Assembly: GCA_963806455.1 (NCBI GenBank)
Contig: CAWDXZ010000002.1
Location: forward strand, 186,001 to 250,000
DNA from: Bog-756 sp963806455
GTDB lineage: Bacteria > Actinomycetota > Acidimicrobiia > Acidimicrobiales > RAAP-2
Length of the DNA: 64,000 nt
Reading direction: 5' to 3'
Shown: positions 42,949 through 50,972 of the stretch, one piece after another
Numbering within the stretch: position 1 is the stretch's first letter
Layout of the letters: every line of letters starts with the position of its first letter
Program-made: the position numbers and the translations under genes
The notes under the pieces: model-generated
Databases searched by the model: none
The model's input: the letters and a program-made list of their open reading frames with translations, nothing else
What the model was told of the DNA's origin: nothing

Positions 42949-44049
42949 CTACCGGTCGGCGGCGGCCGGCGCCCTGGCTTCGGCGGCCTGTTGCTCCCAC
43001 TTCCGCTCGATGTCCCCGAAGTGCCAGACGGCCAGCGCCACCGCCCACGTGGCCACGAACACCCCGACGATGACGAACCCGGCCCGGTTCATGTCGAAGC
43101 CCCGGAGGAACCCCCAGAACCCCCCGCTGAGCCCGGACTCCTTCGCCAGCAGTCCGAGGATCTCGACTGTGCCGATGAACAGGGCCACGAACACCGAGAG
43201 ACCGGTCATGGTCAGGTTGTAGTAGATCTTCCGGACCGGCCGGGCGAACGCCCAGTCATAGGCGAAGTTCATGAAGCACCCGTCGATGGTGTCGAACAGG
43301 CACATGCCGGCGGCAAACAGGATGGGCAGCGACAGCACCGCGTAGAAGGGCAGTCCACCGACGGCTGCCGTTCCGGCCAGGACCAGCAGGGCGATCTCGG
43401 TGGCCGTGTCGAAACCCAAGCCGAACAGGAGCCCAACGGAGTACATCTTCGCGGGCGTGTCGATCCGCTTGGCGTAACCCCCGACGAAGCGGTTCATGAG
43501 CCCGCGGCTGTTCAGCTGACGCTCCAACTCGGCGTCGTCGTACTGGCCCCGCCTCATCTGGCGGGTGACGTTGACGATCGAGACCAGCACGAGCAGGTTC
43601 AACGCCGCGATGAGGTAGAGGAACGTACCCGAGACCGACGTGCCCACGATGCTCGTCCACTCGTGCCACCCCGACGAGCCCTCGCTCACCGCCCCGTTCA
43701 CCGCTCGGATGCCGAGGTTGAGGACGATGGCCAGCGCGAAGACGATCGTGGAGTGCCCGAGCGAGAAGAAATAGCCGACACTGAGCGGGCGCTTGCCCTC
43801 GTGGATGAGCTTGCGGGTGGTGTTGTCGATGGCGGCGATGTGGTCGGCATCGAAGGCGTGCCGCATCCCGAGGGTGTAGGCGAGGACGCCCGTCCCGAGG
43901 CCGAAGACCTCCCCCTTGGCCACGTGGTAGCGGCCACCGGCGGCGGCGAGCAGGCCCCAGCCGATGGCGTTGAGCGCGACCACGGTGGCCGTCATCCCGG
44001 CGACCCGGAGCCATTCGTCGGTGGTCAGGTGGTCGCGGACCCTGGCCAT
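42949..44049 (-). CDS. Nickel/cobalt permease of the NiCoT (HoxN/NixA) family
   Basis: 366 residues from the ATG at 44049, with eight transmembrane helices. The family signature RHAFDADHIAAIDNTTR (HAFDADH, residues 64-70) in helix 2 carries the metal-selecting His and Asp residues. SLGHSTIVFALA, GFDTATEIALL and AGMCLFDTIDGCFM are the other three NiCoT motifs. It imports Ni2+ or Co2+ with high affinity. No nickel enzyme is encoded nearby. The upstream region contains symmetric TTGC-type elements like those bound by the Fur-family nickel regulator Nur. Confidence 0.95.
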   Translation of the reverse strand: MARVRDHLTTDEWLRVAGMTATVVALNAIGWGLLAAAGGRYHVAKGEVFGLGTGVLAYTLGMRHAFDADHIAAIDNTTRKLIHEGKRPLSVGYFFSLGHSTIVFALAIVLNLGIRAVNGAVSEGSSGWHEWTSIVGTSVSGTFLYLIAALNLLVLVSIVNVTRQMRRGQYDDAELERQLNSRGLMNRFVGGYAKRIDTPAKMYSVGLLFGLGFDTATEIALLVLAGTAAVGGLPFYAVLSLPILFAAGMCLFDTIDGCFMNFAYDWAFARPVRKIYYNLTMTGLSVFVALFIGTVEILGLLAKESGLSGGFWGFLRGFDMNRAGFVIVGVFVATWAVALAVWHFGDIERKWEQQAAEARAPAAADR

Positions 44050-44103
44050 GCGACCTGGGGGATCGTGGAGCACGTGGGCCCTCCGGTTCGGCGGTGCCGT
44101 CCA

Positions 44104-44147
44104 ACTTCTTGCCACCGTAGAGCAACTGCGAACTACTTGCAAGAAGT
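44104..44147. promoter_or_regulatory. Candidate nickel-responsive operator upstream of the permease
   Basis: ACTTCTTGC (44104-44112) and its exact complement GCAAGAAGT (44139-44147) form a 9-bp inverted repeat 55-98 bp before the permease start. The palindrome CTTGCAAG lies at 44136-44143. On the minus strand TTGCAA is followed after five bases by TCGCAG and then TTGC, similar to the TTGCAA-N5-TTGCAA layout reported for Streptomyces Nur. The regulator gene is not in the window. Confidence 0.45.
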
Positions 44148-44209
44148 CCCCAGGTCCGGCAGTGGGCCCGGTCCCCGCCCCGGGGGGCCGGTGCGGTGCT
44201 GTCGTCCGG

Positions 44210-45157
44210 TCAGGTGCCCGACAAGGACGAAACCACCGGCCCCAGCGCCTCCCAGCTGTCGGCTTCGATCGACCAGTAGGAGATGCCGTACTCCTGGCGG
44301 CGCCACTGGAGCTCCTCGACCATCTCGTCGAGGGTCCCGAGCAGGGCCAGTGGGATGTGGAGGGCGTCCTCGGCGCCGATGCCGAAGTGAGGTGCCATGG
44401 CCCCGGCCACCCCGGCGGCGTCGTCGGTGATCATCACGAAACCGATCAGGGCGTTGAGCTCCAGGTCTTCGAAGCGGTCCCCGGCTGCCTCCTTGACCCA
44501 GGCCACCTTCTCCCGGGTCCGCTCCGGGGTGGCGTTGGGCGCTGTCTCGGCCCCGCCCGTGCCCGCCGCCAGGTTGACGTTGATGCTCACGATGTCGGCG
44601 TGGCGGGCGGCGAAGGACAGCACCCGCTTGCCACCCCCGCCGATGATCAGCGGGGGGGCGGGGCGTTGGACCGGGCGCGGAGAAAGGGTGTGCTCGTGGA
44701 CCCGGTAGTGGCTGCCGTCGAAGGAGAACGGACCGTCGGTCCGCAGGAGGCCCTCGAGCACCAGGACCGCCTCCTCGAACCGGTCGACCCGCACCTTCGG
44801 CTCGTCATAGGGGATCCCTGTCTCCTCGTAGTCGGTCCGCATCCATCCGGCGCCGAGGCTGAGCTCGAGACGACCCTGGCTGAGGAGGTCGAGCGTGGCT
44901 GCCTCCTTGGCCAGCACGCAGGGATGGCGGTAGTCGTTCCCGAAGACCAGGGCCCCGACCCGCAGTGAACTGGTGGCGGCCGCCGCCGCCGCCAGGGCGG
45001 GAACCGGGGCCAGCTGGTCACCGAAGTGGTCGGGCATCAGCAGGGCGGAATAGCCGAGGTCCTCGGCCCGGCGCGCCTGCTCGGTCCAGGCGCGGGCCGT
45101 GCCAGCGGCCGCCTTCCCCAGCTGCGCGGCGAAGCGGAACTTGTGATCGTGTGCCAT
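44210..45157 (-). CDS. LLM class (F420-dependent-type) oxidoreductase
   Basis: 315 residues from the ATG at 45157. A luciferase-like TIM barrel with FAAQLGKAAAGTARAWTEQA at the start, SALLMPDHFGDQL, LSLGAGWMRTDYEETGI and PLIIGGGGKRVLSFAARHAD. The last two segments are typical of F420-dependent enzymes. The acidic stretch TGIPYDEPKVRVDRFEEA sits in the substrate region. Members catalyse hydride transfer in degradation or secondary metabolism. No F420 biosynthesis gene is in the window. It is convergent with nothing: the permease lies 160 bp beyond its stop on the same strand. Confidence 0.9.
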   Translation of the reverse strand: MAHDHKFRFAAQLGKAAAGTARAWTEQARRAEDLGYSALLMPDHFGDQLAPVPALAAAAAATSSLRVGALVFGNDYRHPCVLAKEAATLDLLSQGRLELSLGAGWMRTDYEETGIPYDEPKVRVDRFEEAVLVLEGLLRTDGPFSFDGSHYRVHEHTLSPRPVQRPAPPLIIGGGGKRVLSFAARHADIVSINVNLAAGTGGAETAPNATPERTREKVAWVKEAAGDRFEDLELNALIGFVMITDDAAGVAGAMAPHFGIGAEDALHIPLALLGTLDEMVEELQWRRQEYGISYWSIEADSWEALGPVVSSLSGT

Positions 45158-45208
45158 CGACCTATCGTGCCCCATGGGCGCCGCAGGCGCCCCGCCGTCA
45201 ACGCCCTG

Positions 45209-47530
45209 TCAGCGGGCCAGCGAACGGAGGGCGAGAAGGGCGACGTCATCGCTCCGCTCGGGAGGGAGCATGGCCACGATTCGGTCGCAGACCGCGGCCG
45301 GGCTCATGTCGTCACCCTCGCTCACCTTCATCAGGGACTGCATCCCCTCCTCGACGCCGACCACCCGCTCGTCGATCACGCCGTCGGTGTAGAGCAGCAT
45401 GAGGTCGCCCTCCCCGAGCGTGATGTGCACGTTGGTGGCCCCACCGCCGGGGGTGCCGAGCGGGACCCCGGGGGGCACCGGGATGTAGCGGGCCTTCGAC
45501 TCCTGCGCCAGCAGGGGTGGGTAGTGCCCCGCCGAGGCCAGCACCACATCCCCGCTCGCCGGGTACAGCAGCCCAAACAAACCGGTGGCGATCCGGTCGA
45601 ATCCGAGCAGGCCCCAGCTGTCCTGGAGGGCCTCCACCAGGGCAGAAGGGCTCTCGACCTGACCCGCCAGGGCGCGCGCGGCGCTGCGCAGGTGGCCCAT
45701 CATCGCCGCTGCCTCCCGGTCGTGTCCGGCCACATCCCCGACCATGAAGCCGATGGCCCCGTCGGCCAGCTCGGCCAGGTCGTAGAAGTCGCCGCCCACT
45801 TCCAGCCCGCGCGTGGCCGGCAGGTAGACGGAATGGATCTGCATCCCGGCGATCTCGGGCAGGCGCTGGGGAAGCAGGCTCTGCTGCAGGGTGTGCGACG
45901 TCCGCAGCGTGCGCTCGTAACGGCGGGCGTTGTCGACGACGACGGCGACGTTCTCGGCCAGCTGCTCGGCGAAGGCCACGTCTTTCGGGCCGAAGGGCCG
46001 GGTGGTCGAGACCAGGGTCAGCGCACCCACCACCTCCGATTCCCGGTTGAGCGGCACGGACACATAGGAGCGGAAACCCAGCCTCCTGACCAGTTCGAGA
46101 TGGCGCTCGTCCCTCGTCGTCTCCTGGAGGAACGCGTCGCTCATGTGGTCCGACCAGCGCGTCTCGCCGGTCGTGATGACGTTCACCGCCGGATGGCCGC
46201 TCCCGGATCGGGGCGGGTAGCTCGAACCGAGCCGGTCGACCAGTGGCTGCAGCTCCTCCTGGCGGTGCCGGGCCACCATCCGGCGCAGGTCCCCGTCCTC
46301 CCCGATCACGTCGATGAGGCAGACGTCGCCGAGGACGGGCAGGGCCATCTCGGCCAACCGGTCGAGCGTGTCGGTGAAGTCGGAGCCCTCGGCGATGGCG
46401 CGGCCGGCCCGGACGAAGAACTGGCTGATCTCGGCCAGCGCCAGCTGGTCGGCCTGCAGGCGGGCCCGGTCCATGGCCTGGGCCGCCTGTTCGGTGACCG
46501 CCCGGAAGAACCCTCGCTCGTCATCGGCGAACTCGTGTGGGGACCGGTAGGCGACGATGGTGACGCCGACACACTCGCCCTCGACCACTAGGGGCAGGGC
46601 GGCCCAGCTGGCCCGCACGGTGGGCTCCTCGTCCAGCATCCAGGTGCTCTCCCGATCGCTGACGAACAGGGGACGCTTCTTGGCCACGGCGTCGGCCAGC
46701 TTGCCGAACCGGCTGAAAGGCATGTGGGCATATGGCTCGGCCAGGGGCAGCCCGGCCGGCGTGGGGACCAGCTCCAGGTAGTCGTCCCGGACGAGCCAGA
46801 AGTTGCTCCAGGCGATGGAGGTTCCGACCGCATCGGTGCTGAGCGAGGTGGTGAGCGCGGCTGCGACCTCCTCGAGGTTGGTGGCCTCGTGGAGACGGGA
46901 GGCGATCCGCTGGAGGCGGGCCAGGTGGTCGGCATCCCGCTCGGCCCGCGTACGAGCCTCGCGCTCGCGTTCGAAGGCGCGGACCCGCTCCATGGCCCCG
47001 GCCAGCCTTTCGGCCATCAGCTCGAGGAGCTCGATGTCGACGTTGGTGAAGTCGTGCCGTTTGCGGCTGCCGGCGTAGAGCACGCCGAGGAGGCGATCGT
47101 CGAAGAGGATCGGGACGGCGGCCACGGAGCGCAGACCGCTGTCGCGGAGCACGGGCGAGACGATGTCGATGGTCGACAGGTCCTCGAAGACGGTGGACCG
47201 GCGGGACGTCATGACTCGTCCGGCCATGCCCTGCCCGGGACGGATCCCCAGGTCGAGGGTGGTCTCCTCGCTCAGGCCGGAGGAGGCCCGAGCCACGAGC
47301 TCGTCGCCGGCGTCGTTGGCCAACAGGACGGACACCACGTCGGCCCCCATGGCCCGCCTCATGGTGACCAGGGCTGTCCGGAACAGGCCGTCCAGGGCGC
47401 CCCCGGTGCGGGCGGTCGAGGCGGACTCGGTGATGTCCCGCCACCAGCGGCCGCCCATCTCGCCCGCGATGCGAGCCGCGCGCTCCGCGGCGACCAGGCG
47501 CTCTACTTCGCGGGACCCTCGCCTTGTCAT
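45209..47530 (-). CDS. PP2C-type SpoIIE/RsbU phosphatase with three GAF domains
   Basis: 773 residues from the ATG at 47530, preceded by GGAGG. The N-terminus is charged and coiled-coil-like. Then come three GAF sensor domains: about 45-190 (GQGMAGRVMTS), 215-385 (with a predicted linker helix EREREARTRAERDADHL before it) and 390-550 (VSVPLNRESEVVGALTLV). The phosphatase domain follows at about 560-773: LEVGGDFYDL supplies the metal Asp, VGDVAGHDREAAAMM and LLYTDGVIDER the remaining metal ligands. Such enzymes dephosphorylate anti-anti-sigma factors. The RsbW-type ATPase at 5908-6795 is a possible distant partner. Confidence 0.93.
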   Translation of the reverse strand: MTRRGSREVERLVAAERAARIAGEMGGRWWRDITESASTARTGGALDGLFRTALVTMRRAMGADVVSVLLANDAGDELVARASSGLSEETTLDLGIRPGQGMAGRVMTSRRSTVFEDLSTIDIVSPVLRDSGLRSVAAVPILFDDRLLGVLYAGSRKRHDFTNVDIELLELMAERLAGAMERVRAFEREREARTRAERDADHLARLQRIASRLHEATNLEEVAAALTTSLSTDAVGTSIAWSNFWLVRDDYLELVPTPAGLPLAEPYAHMPFSRFGKLADAVAKKRPLFVSDRESTWMLDEEPTVRASWAALPLVVEGECVGVTIVAYRSPHEFADDERGFFRAVTEQAAQAMDRARLQADQLALAEISQFFVRAGRAIAEGSDFTDTLDRLAEMALPVLGDVCLIDVIGEDGDLRRMVARHRQEELQPLVDRLGSSYPPRSGSGHPAVNVITTGETRWSDHMSDAFLQETTRDERHLELVRRLGFRSYVSVPLNRESEVVGALTLVSTTRPFGPKDVAFAEQLAENVAVVVDNARRYERTLRTSHTLQQSLLPQRLPEIAGMQIHSVYLPATRGLEVGGDFYDLAELADGAIGFMVGDVAGHDREAAAMMGHLRSAARALAGQVESPSALVEALQDSWGLLGFDRIATGLFGLLYPASGDVVLASAGHYPPLLAQESKARYIPVPPGVPLGTPGGGATNVHITLGEGDLMLLYTDGVIDERVVGVEEGMQSLMKVSEGDDMSPAAVCDRIVAMLPPERSDDVALLALRSLAR

Positions 47531-47837
47531 CGTACCTCCGACCGTGCCCACCGACACCCACGCCCGATGAACAAACGAGCTGGCCGGCGACCCGCCCGCC
47601 GGCGCCGGCCACCCGATCTGAGCGGTCCGACCATGACGCGCGACCCGCCTCTGGGCTGGCCTGGATCCCAGACTGCCACAAGGCGGCCCGCCATCACGAC
47701 CGTTGCCACCTCGCACCGTCCCCGCCGCCGTCAGCGAGCCGGGCGGAGTCGACCGGTGAAGAGCAGGGCCGGCCCCCCGGCCTCCCTCCTGTCAGAGTGC
47801 ATGACAATCTGAGCCTTGAGCCAGGTGGACGGCCCGA
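47531..47837. other. Intergenic region between divergent phosphatase and repair genes
   Basis: About 310 bp without a supported gene. Frames here are Arg/Pro-rich. It contains the promoters for both divergent units; only the -10 of the LigD-type gene at 47838-47843 is convincing. Confidence 0.5.
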
Positions 47838-47843
47838 TATGGT
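47838..47843 (+). promoter_or_regulatory. Leaderless-type -10 box for the LigD-type polymerase gene
   Basis: TATGGT lies six bases before the GTG at 47850, with no ribosome-binding site. Confidence 0.5.
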
Positions 47844-47849
47844 GAGAAC

Positions 47850-48860
47850 GTGGCTGGCAAGGACGTCCGGGTGGTGGAGGTCTCGGGACAGGCCGTCGAG
47901 ATCTCGAGCCCGGAGAAGGTCTATTTTCCCGAGCTGGGTGCCACCAAGCTCGACCTGGTCGAGTACTACCTGGACGTGGCCGACGCCCTGATCCTGTCGG
48001 CCTCGGGCCGTCCGGCGCTGCTCGAACGGTTCCCCGGGGGTGCGGGCGGCAAGTCCTTCTTCCAAAAGCGCGTCCCCGCCGGGGCGCCGCCCTGGCTCCG
48101 GACCACGGTGGTCAGCACGCCGAACGGCACGACGTCGAACGCGTTGGTCGTGGCCGATCTGGCCCACGTGCTGTGGGCGGTCAACCTCGGCTGTCTCGGA
48201 CTGCACCTGTGGCCGTTCCGTGCTGACGACCCGGCGCACGCCGACGAGCTCCGCATCGATCTCGATCCCCAACCGGGCACCTCCTTCGAGGAGGTGAGAC
48301 GGGCGGCCGCCCATGTACGTTCGCTGTTGGGTGAGCTCGGCATCGTCGGCTACCCCAAGACGACCGGGAACCGTGGCATCCACGTCTACGTGCGGCTCGA
48401 ACCCCGCTGGGACAGCGTCGACGTCCGGGCCGCGGCGGTGGCACTGGCGCGGGCGCTCGAACGACGGCATCCCGACCTCATCACGGCCAACTGGTGGAAG
48501 GAGGAGCGGGGAGAGCGCGTCTTCGTGGACTTCAACCAGAACGCCCCCCATAAGACCGTGTTCGGTGCCTGGTTCGCCCGCCCGAGGGTCGGCGGTCAGG
48601 TCTCCACGCCGCTGCACTGGGACGAGGTCGACACCGTCCATCCGGATGATCTCACCATCCGCACCGTGCCCGACCTGGTTCGCCGGCGCGGCGATCCCTG
48701 GTCGGCCATCGCCGAGCAGCCCCAGTCCCTCCAGCCCCTGCTGGACATGGCGGCGCAGGACCGGGCCGACGGGCTGCACGACGCGCCGTGGCCCCCCGAG
48801 TACCCCAAACAGCCCGACGAACCGAGGCGCGTCGCTCCGAGCCGCGCCCGGCGGGAGTGA
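47850..48860 (+). CDS. LigD-type polymerase (archaeo-eukaryotic primase) domain protein
   Basis: 336 residues, a stand-alone polymerase module. EISSPEKVYFPELGATKLDLVEYY, cut to its core SPEKVYFPE, opens the family. The metal-binding pair is D137 and D139 in LRIDLDPQPG, followed by KTTGNRGIHVYV for nucleotide binding. WWKEERGERVFVDFNQNA and TVHPDDLTIRTV complete the fold. LigD polymerases fill or extend ends with ribonucleotides in Ku-dependent end joining. No Ku gene is seen here, so a Ku-independent excision-repair role (as for mycobacterial PolD paralogues) is equally likely. It heads a three-gene block with HhH-PHP and ligase genes. Confidence 0.92.
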   Translation: MAGKDVRVVEVSGQAVEISSPEKVYFPELGATKLDLVEYYLDVADALILSASGRPALLERFPGGAGGKSFFQKRVPAGAPPWLRTTVVSTPNGTTSNALVVADLAHVLWAVNLGCLGLHLWPFRADDPAHADELRIDLDPQPGTSFEEVRRAAAHVRSLLGELGIVGYPKTTGNRGIHVYVRLEPRWDSVDVRAAAVALARALERRHPDLITANWWKEERGERVFVDFNQNAPHKTVFGAWFARPRVGGQVSTPLHWDEVDTVHPDDLTIRTVPDLVRRRGDPWSAIAEQPQSLQPLLDMAAQDRADGLHDAPWPPEYPKQPDEPRRVAPSRARRE

Positions 48861-48865
48861 GCCGG

Positions 48866-49876
48866 ATGGACCCGGTGGCGGCGCTGCGCCGTATCGCCTA
48901 CCTGCTCGAACGGGACGGGGCCGAGTCCTACAAGGTCCGTGCCTTCCGCAACGCGGCCCTGGCCATCGCCGACCGGCGGCCCGAGGAACTGCTCGGGATG
49001 AGCCCGGCCGGCCTCCAGGGCATCCCGCACGTCGGCAAGACCAGCGCCCAGGTGATCGTCGAGGCCCTCCGGGGCACGCCCAGCTATCTCGAGGCCCTCG
49101 AGTCGGCGGAACGGCCGGAGGCCTCGGCCGCCGCCGCCGACCTCCTCGGCCGATTGCAGGGCGATTGTCACAGCCACTCCGACTGGTCCGACGGAGGCAG
49201 TCCGATCCGGGAGATGGCCGAGGCGGCCAGGCAGCTCGGACACCGTTATTGGGCGCTCACCGATCACAGCCCCCGGCTCACCGTGGCCCACGGCCTCGAT
49301 GCCACCCGCCTGCGGCGACAGCTCGAGGTGGTGGAGGAGCTGAACGTCGAACTGGCGCCGTTCCGGATTCTCACCGGCATCGAGGTCGACATCCTGGAGG
49401 ACGGCGCACTCGACCAGGACGAGGTGCTGCTGGCCGAGCTCGACGTGGTGGTGGCCAGCGTGCACTCGAAGCTACGCATGGACGCCCCGACGATGACGGC
49501 CCGGATGCTGCGCGCCATCGAGAGCCCCCACACCGACATCCTCGGGCACTGCACCGGGCGCAAACTGGTGGGGCGGGGTCGTCCGCCGTCGGCGTTCGAC
49601 GCCGAGGCCGTCTTCTCGGCGTGTGCCGCCACGGGTACGGCCGTCGAGATCAACTCGCGCCCCGAGCGCCTCGACCCCCCCGAGGACCTGCTGGCGCTGG
49701 TTCTGTCCCTCGAGTGTCCGCTGGTCATCGACACCGACGCCCACGCCCCGGGCCAGTTGGAGTGGCAGCGGAACGGGTGCGAGCTGGCCGCCCAGGCGGG
49801 CGTGCCGGCGCCGCGGGTCATGAACGCCCTCCCGATGGACGAGTTTCTGGCCTGGACGGCGAGCCACGACGCCTGA
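48866..49876 (+). CDS. HhH-PHP protein (DNA polymerase X-like without the polymerase domain)
   Basis: 336 residues. The ATG at 48866 is chosen because GGGAG sits eight bases upstream; it is six bases after the LigD-type stop. Residues 1-95 resemble the 8-kDa/HhH part of family X polymerases: IAYLLERDGAESYKVRAFRN and IPHVGKTSAQVIVEAL. Residues 105-336 are a PHP metallohydrolase: DCHSHSDWSDGG, ALTDHSPRL, GIEVDIL, VVASVHS, EINSRPERLDPP and IDTDAHAP supply the His/Asp/Glu metal ligands. The central nucleotidyltransferase palm of PolX is absent. It probably trims 3' ends (phosphatase or exonuclease) for the flanking polymerase and ligase. Confidence 0.9.
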   Translation: MDPVAALRRIAYLLERDGAESYKVRAFRNAALAIADRRPEELLGMSPAGLQGIPHVGKTSAQVIVEALRGTPSYLEALESAERPEASAAAADLLGRLQGDCHSHSDWSDGGSPIREMAEAARQLGHRYWALTDHSPRLTVAHGLDATRLRRQLEVVEELNVELAPFRILTGIEVDILEDGALDQDEVLLAELDVVVASVHSKLRMDAPTMTARMLRAIESPHTDILGHCTGRKLVGRGRPPSAFDAEAVFSACAATGTAVEINSRPERLDPPEDLLALVLSLECPLVIDTDAHAPGQLEWQRNGCELAAQAGVPAPRVMNALPMDEFLAWTASHDA

Positions 49877-49889
49877 GGGGACGGCCGGG

Positions 49890-49895
49890 TACCAT
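49890..49895 (+). promoter_or_regulatory. Leaderless-type -10 box for the ligase gene
   Basis: TACCAT lies seven bases before the GTG at 49903, suggesting the ligase also has its own promoter within the repair block. Confidence 0.45.
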
Positions 49896-49902
49896 CGGCC
49901 CG

Positions 49903-50970
49903 GTGACGCTCCCCGTGGTGCCCCCTGTGTCCCCGATGCTGGCCAAGCTGGCCCGGGAGCTGCCGGTGGCGACAGGGCTCTTCTACGAGCCCAAGTGGGA
50001 CGGGTTCCGGTGCATCGTCTTCCGGGACGGGGACGATGTGGTGCTGGGCAGCCGCAACGAGAAGCCGCTCACCCGGTACTTCCCCGAGCTGGTGTCGGCA
50101 CTCGTCGGCCAGCTCCCCGAGCGCTGCGTGGTCGACGGTGAGATCGTGATCGCCGGTCCCTCCGGGCTCGATTTCGACGCGCTGTCCCAACGGATCCACC
50201 CGGCCGAATCCCGGGTCCGGCTCCTCGCCGAAACCACGCCGGCCTCGTTCGTCGCCTTCGACCTGCTGGCCCTGGAGGACGACGACCTCCAGCCCGAGCC
50301 GTACGCCCACCGGCGCCAGGTGCTCGAGGGGGCGCTCCGGCGGGTCCGTGCTCCCGTCCACCTGACCCCGGTGACCGCCAGCCCGGACACGGCCCGCGAC
50401 TGGTTCGCCAGGTTCGAGGGGGCCGGTCTCGACGGGGTGGTCGTCAAGGGGGGCGACCTTCCCTACCAGCCGGCCAAGCGGTCCATGGTGAAGGTGAAGC
50501 ACGAACGCACCGCCGACTGCGTGGTCGGCGGGTTCCGCTGGCACAAGGAGGGTGGTGTCGTCGGGTCCCTCCTCCTCGGTCTCTTCGACGACGACGGGGT
50601 GCTCCACCACGTGGGGGTAGCCTCTGGGTTCAGCGCGGCACGGCGGGGCGAGTTCGTCGACGCGCTCGCTCCCTACCGGAAGGGGTCGGCCTCCGGTCAC
50701 CCCTGGCTGGCCCACGTGGAGCCCGACGGGCGCATTCCCGGGGGCCAGAGCCGGTGGAACGCGGGGAAGGACCTCAGTTGGGAGCCGCTGCGGCCCGAGC
50801 TGGTGGCCGAGGTGGCCTACGACCACCTCCAGGGCGACAGGTTCCGCCACGCCACTTCGTTCGTCCGATGGAGGCCGGAGCGCCAGCCGGCCTCGTGCAC
50901 CTACGGGCAGCTGGACAGCCCGGTGCCCACCGAGCTCGGCGAGGTGTTCGGTACCCGCTCCCGCCGTTGA
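49903..50970 (+). CDS. ATP-dependent DNA ligase, LigC-like
   Basis: 355 residues, the size of mycobacterial LigC. Motif I is EPKWDGFRC with the adenylated K31; ERCVVDGEIV is motif III-like; FVAFDLLAL and GVVVKGGDLPYQP are motifs IIIa and IV; MVKVKHERTADCVVGG is motif V. The OB-fold C-terminal domain (about 215-355) includes SRWNAGKDLSWEPLRPELV. There are no fused polymerase or phosphoesterase domains. It seals nicks after the activities of the two upstream genes. It starts 26 bp after the HhH-PHP stop. A reading frame extending far upstream lies out of frame over its neighbours and is rejected. Confidence 0.93.
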   Translation: MTLPVVPPVSPMLAKLARELPVATGLFYEPKWDGFRCIVFRDGDDVVLGSRNEKPLTRYFPELVSALVGQLPERCVVDGEIVIAGPSGLDFDALSQRIHPAESRVRLLAETTPASFVAFDLLALEDDDLQPEPYAHRRQVLEGALRRVRAPVHLTPVTASPDTARDWFARFEGAGLDGVVVKGGDLPYQPAKRSMVKVKHERTADCVVGGFRWHKEGGVVGSLLLGLFDDDGVLHHVGVASGFSAARRGEFVDALAPYRKGSASGHPWLAHVEPDGRIPGGQSRWNAGKDLSWEPLRPELVAEVAYDHLQGDRFRHATSFVRWRPERQPASCTYGQLDSPVPTELGEVFGTRSRR

Positions 50971-50972
50971 GC

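Noticed and set aside
48313..49902. Extension of the ligase frame upstream over the HhH-PHP and LigD-type genes
   Set aside because: Out of frame with two confident genes and Arg/Gly/Pro-rich; a GTG with its own -10 box at 49903 fits LigC length.
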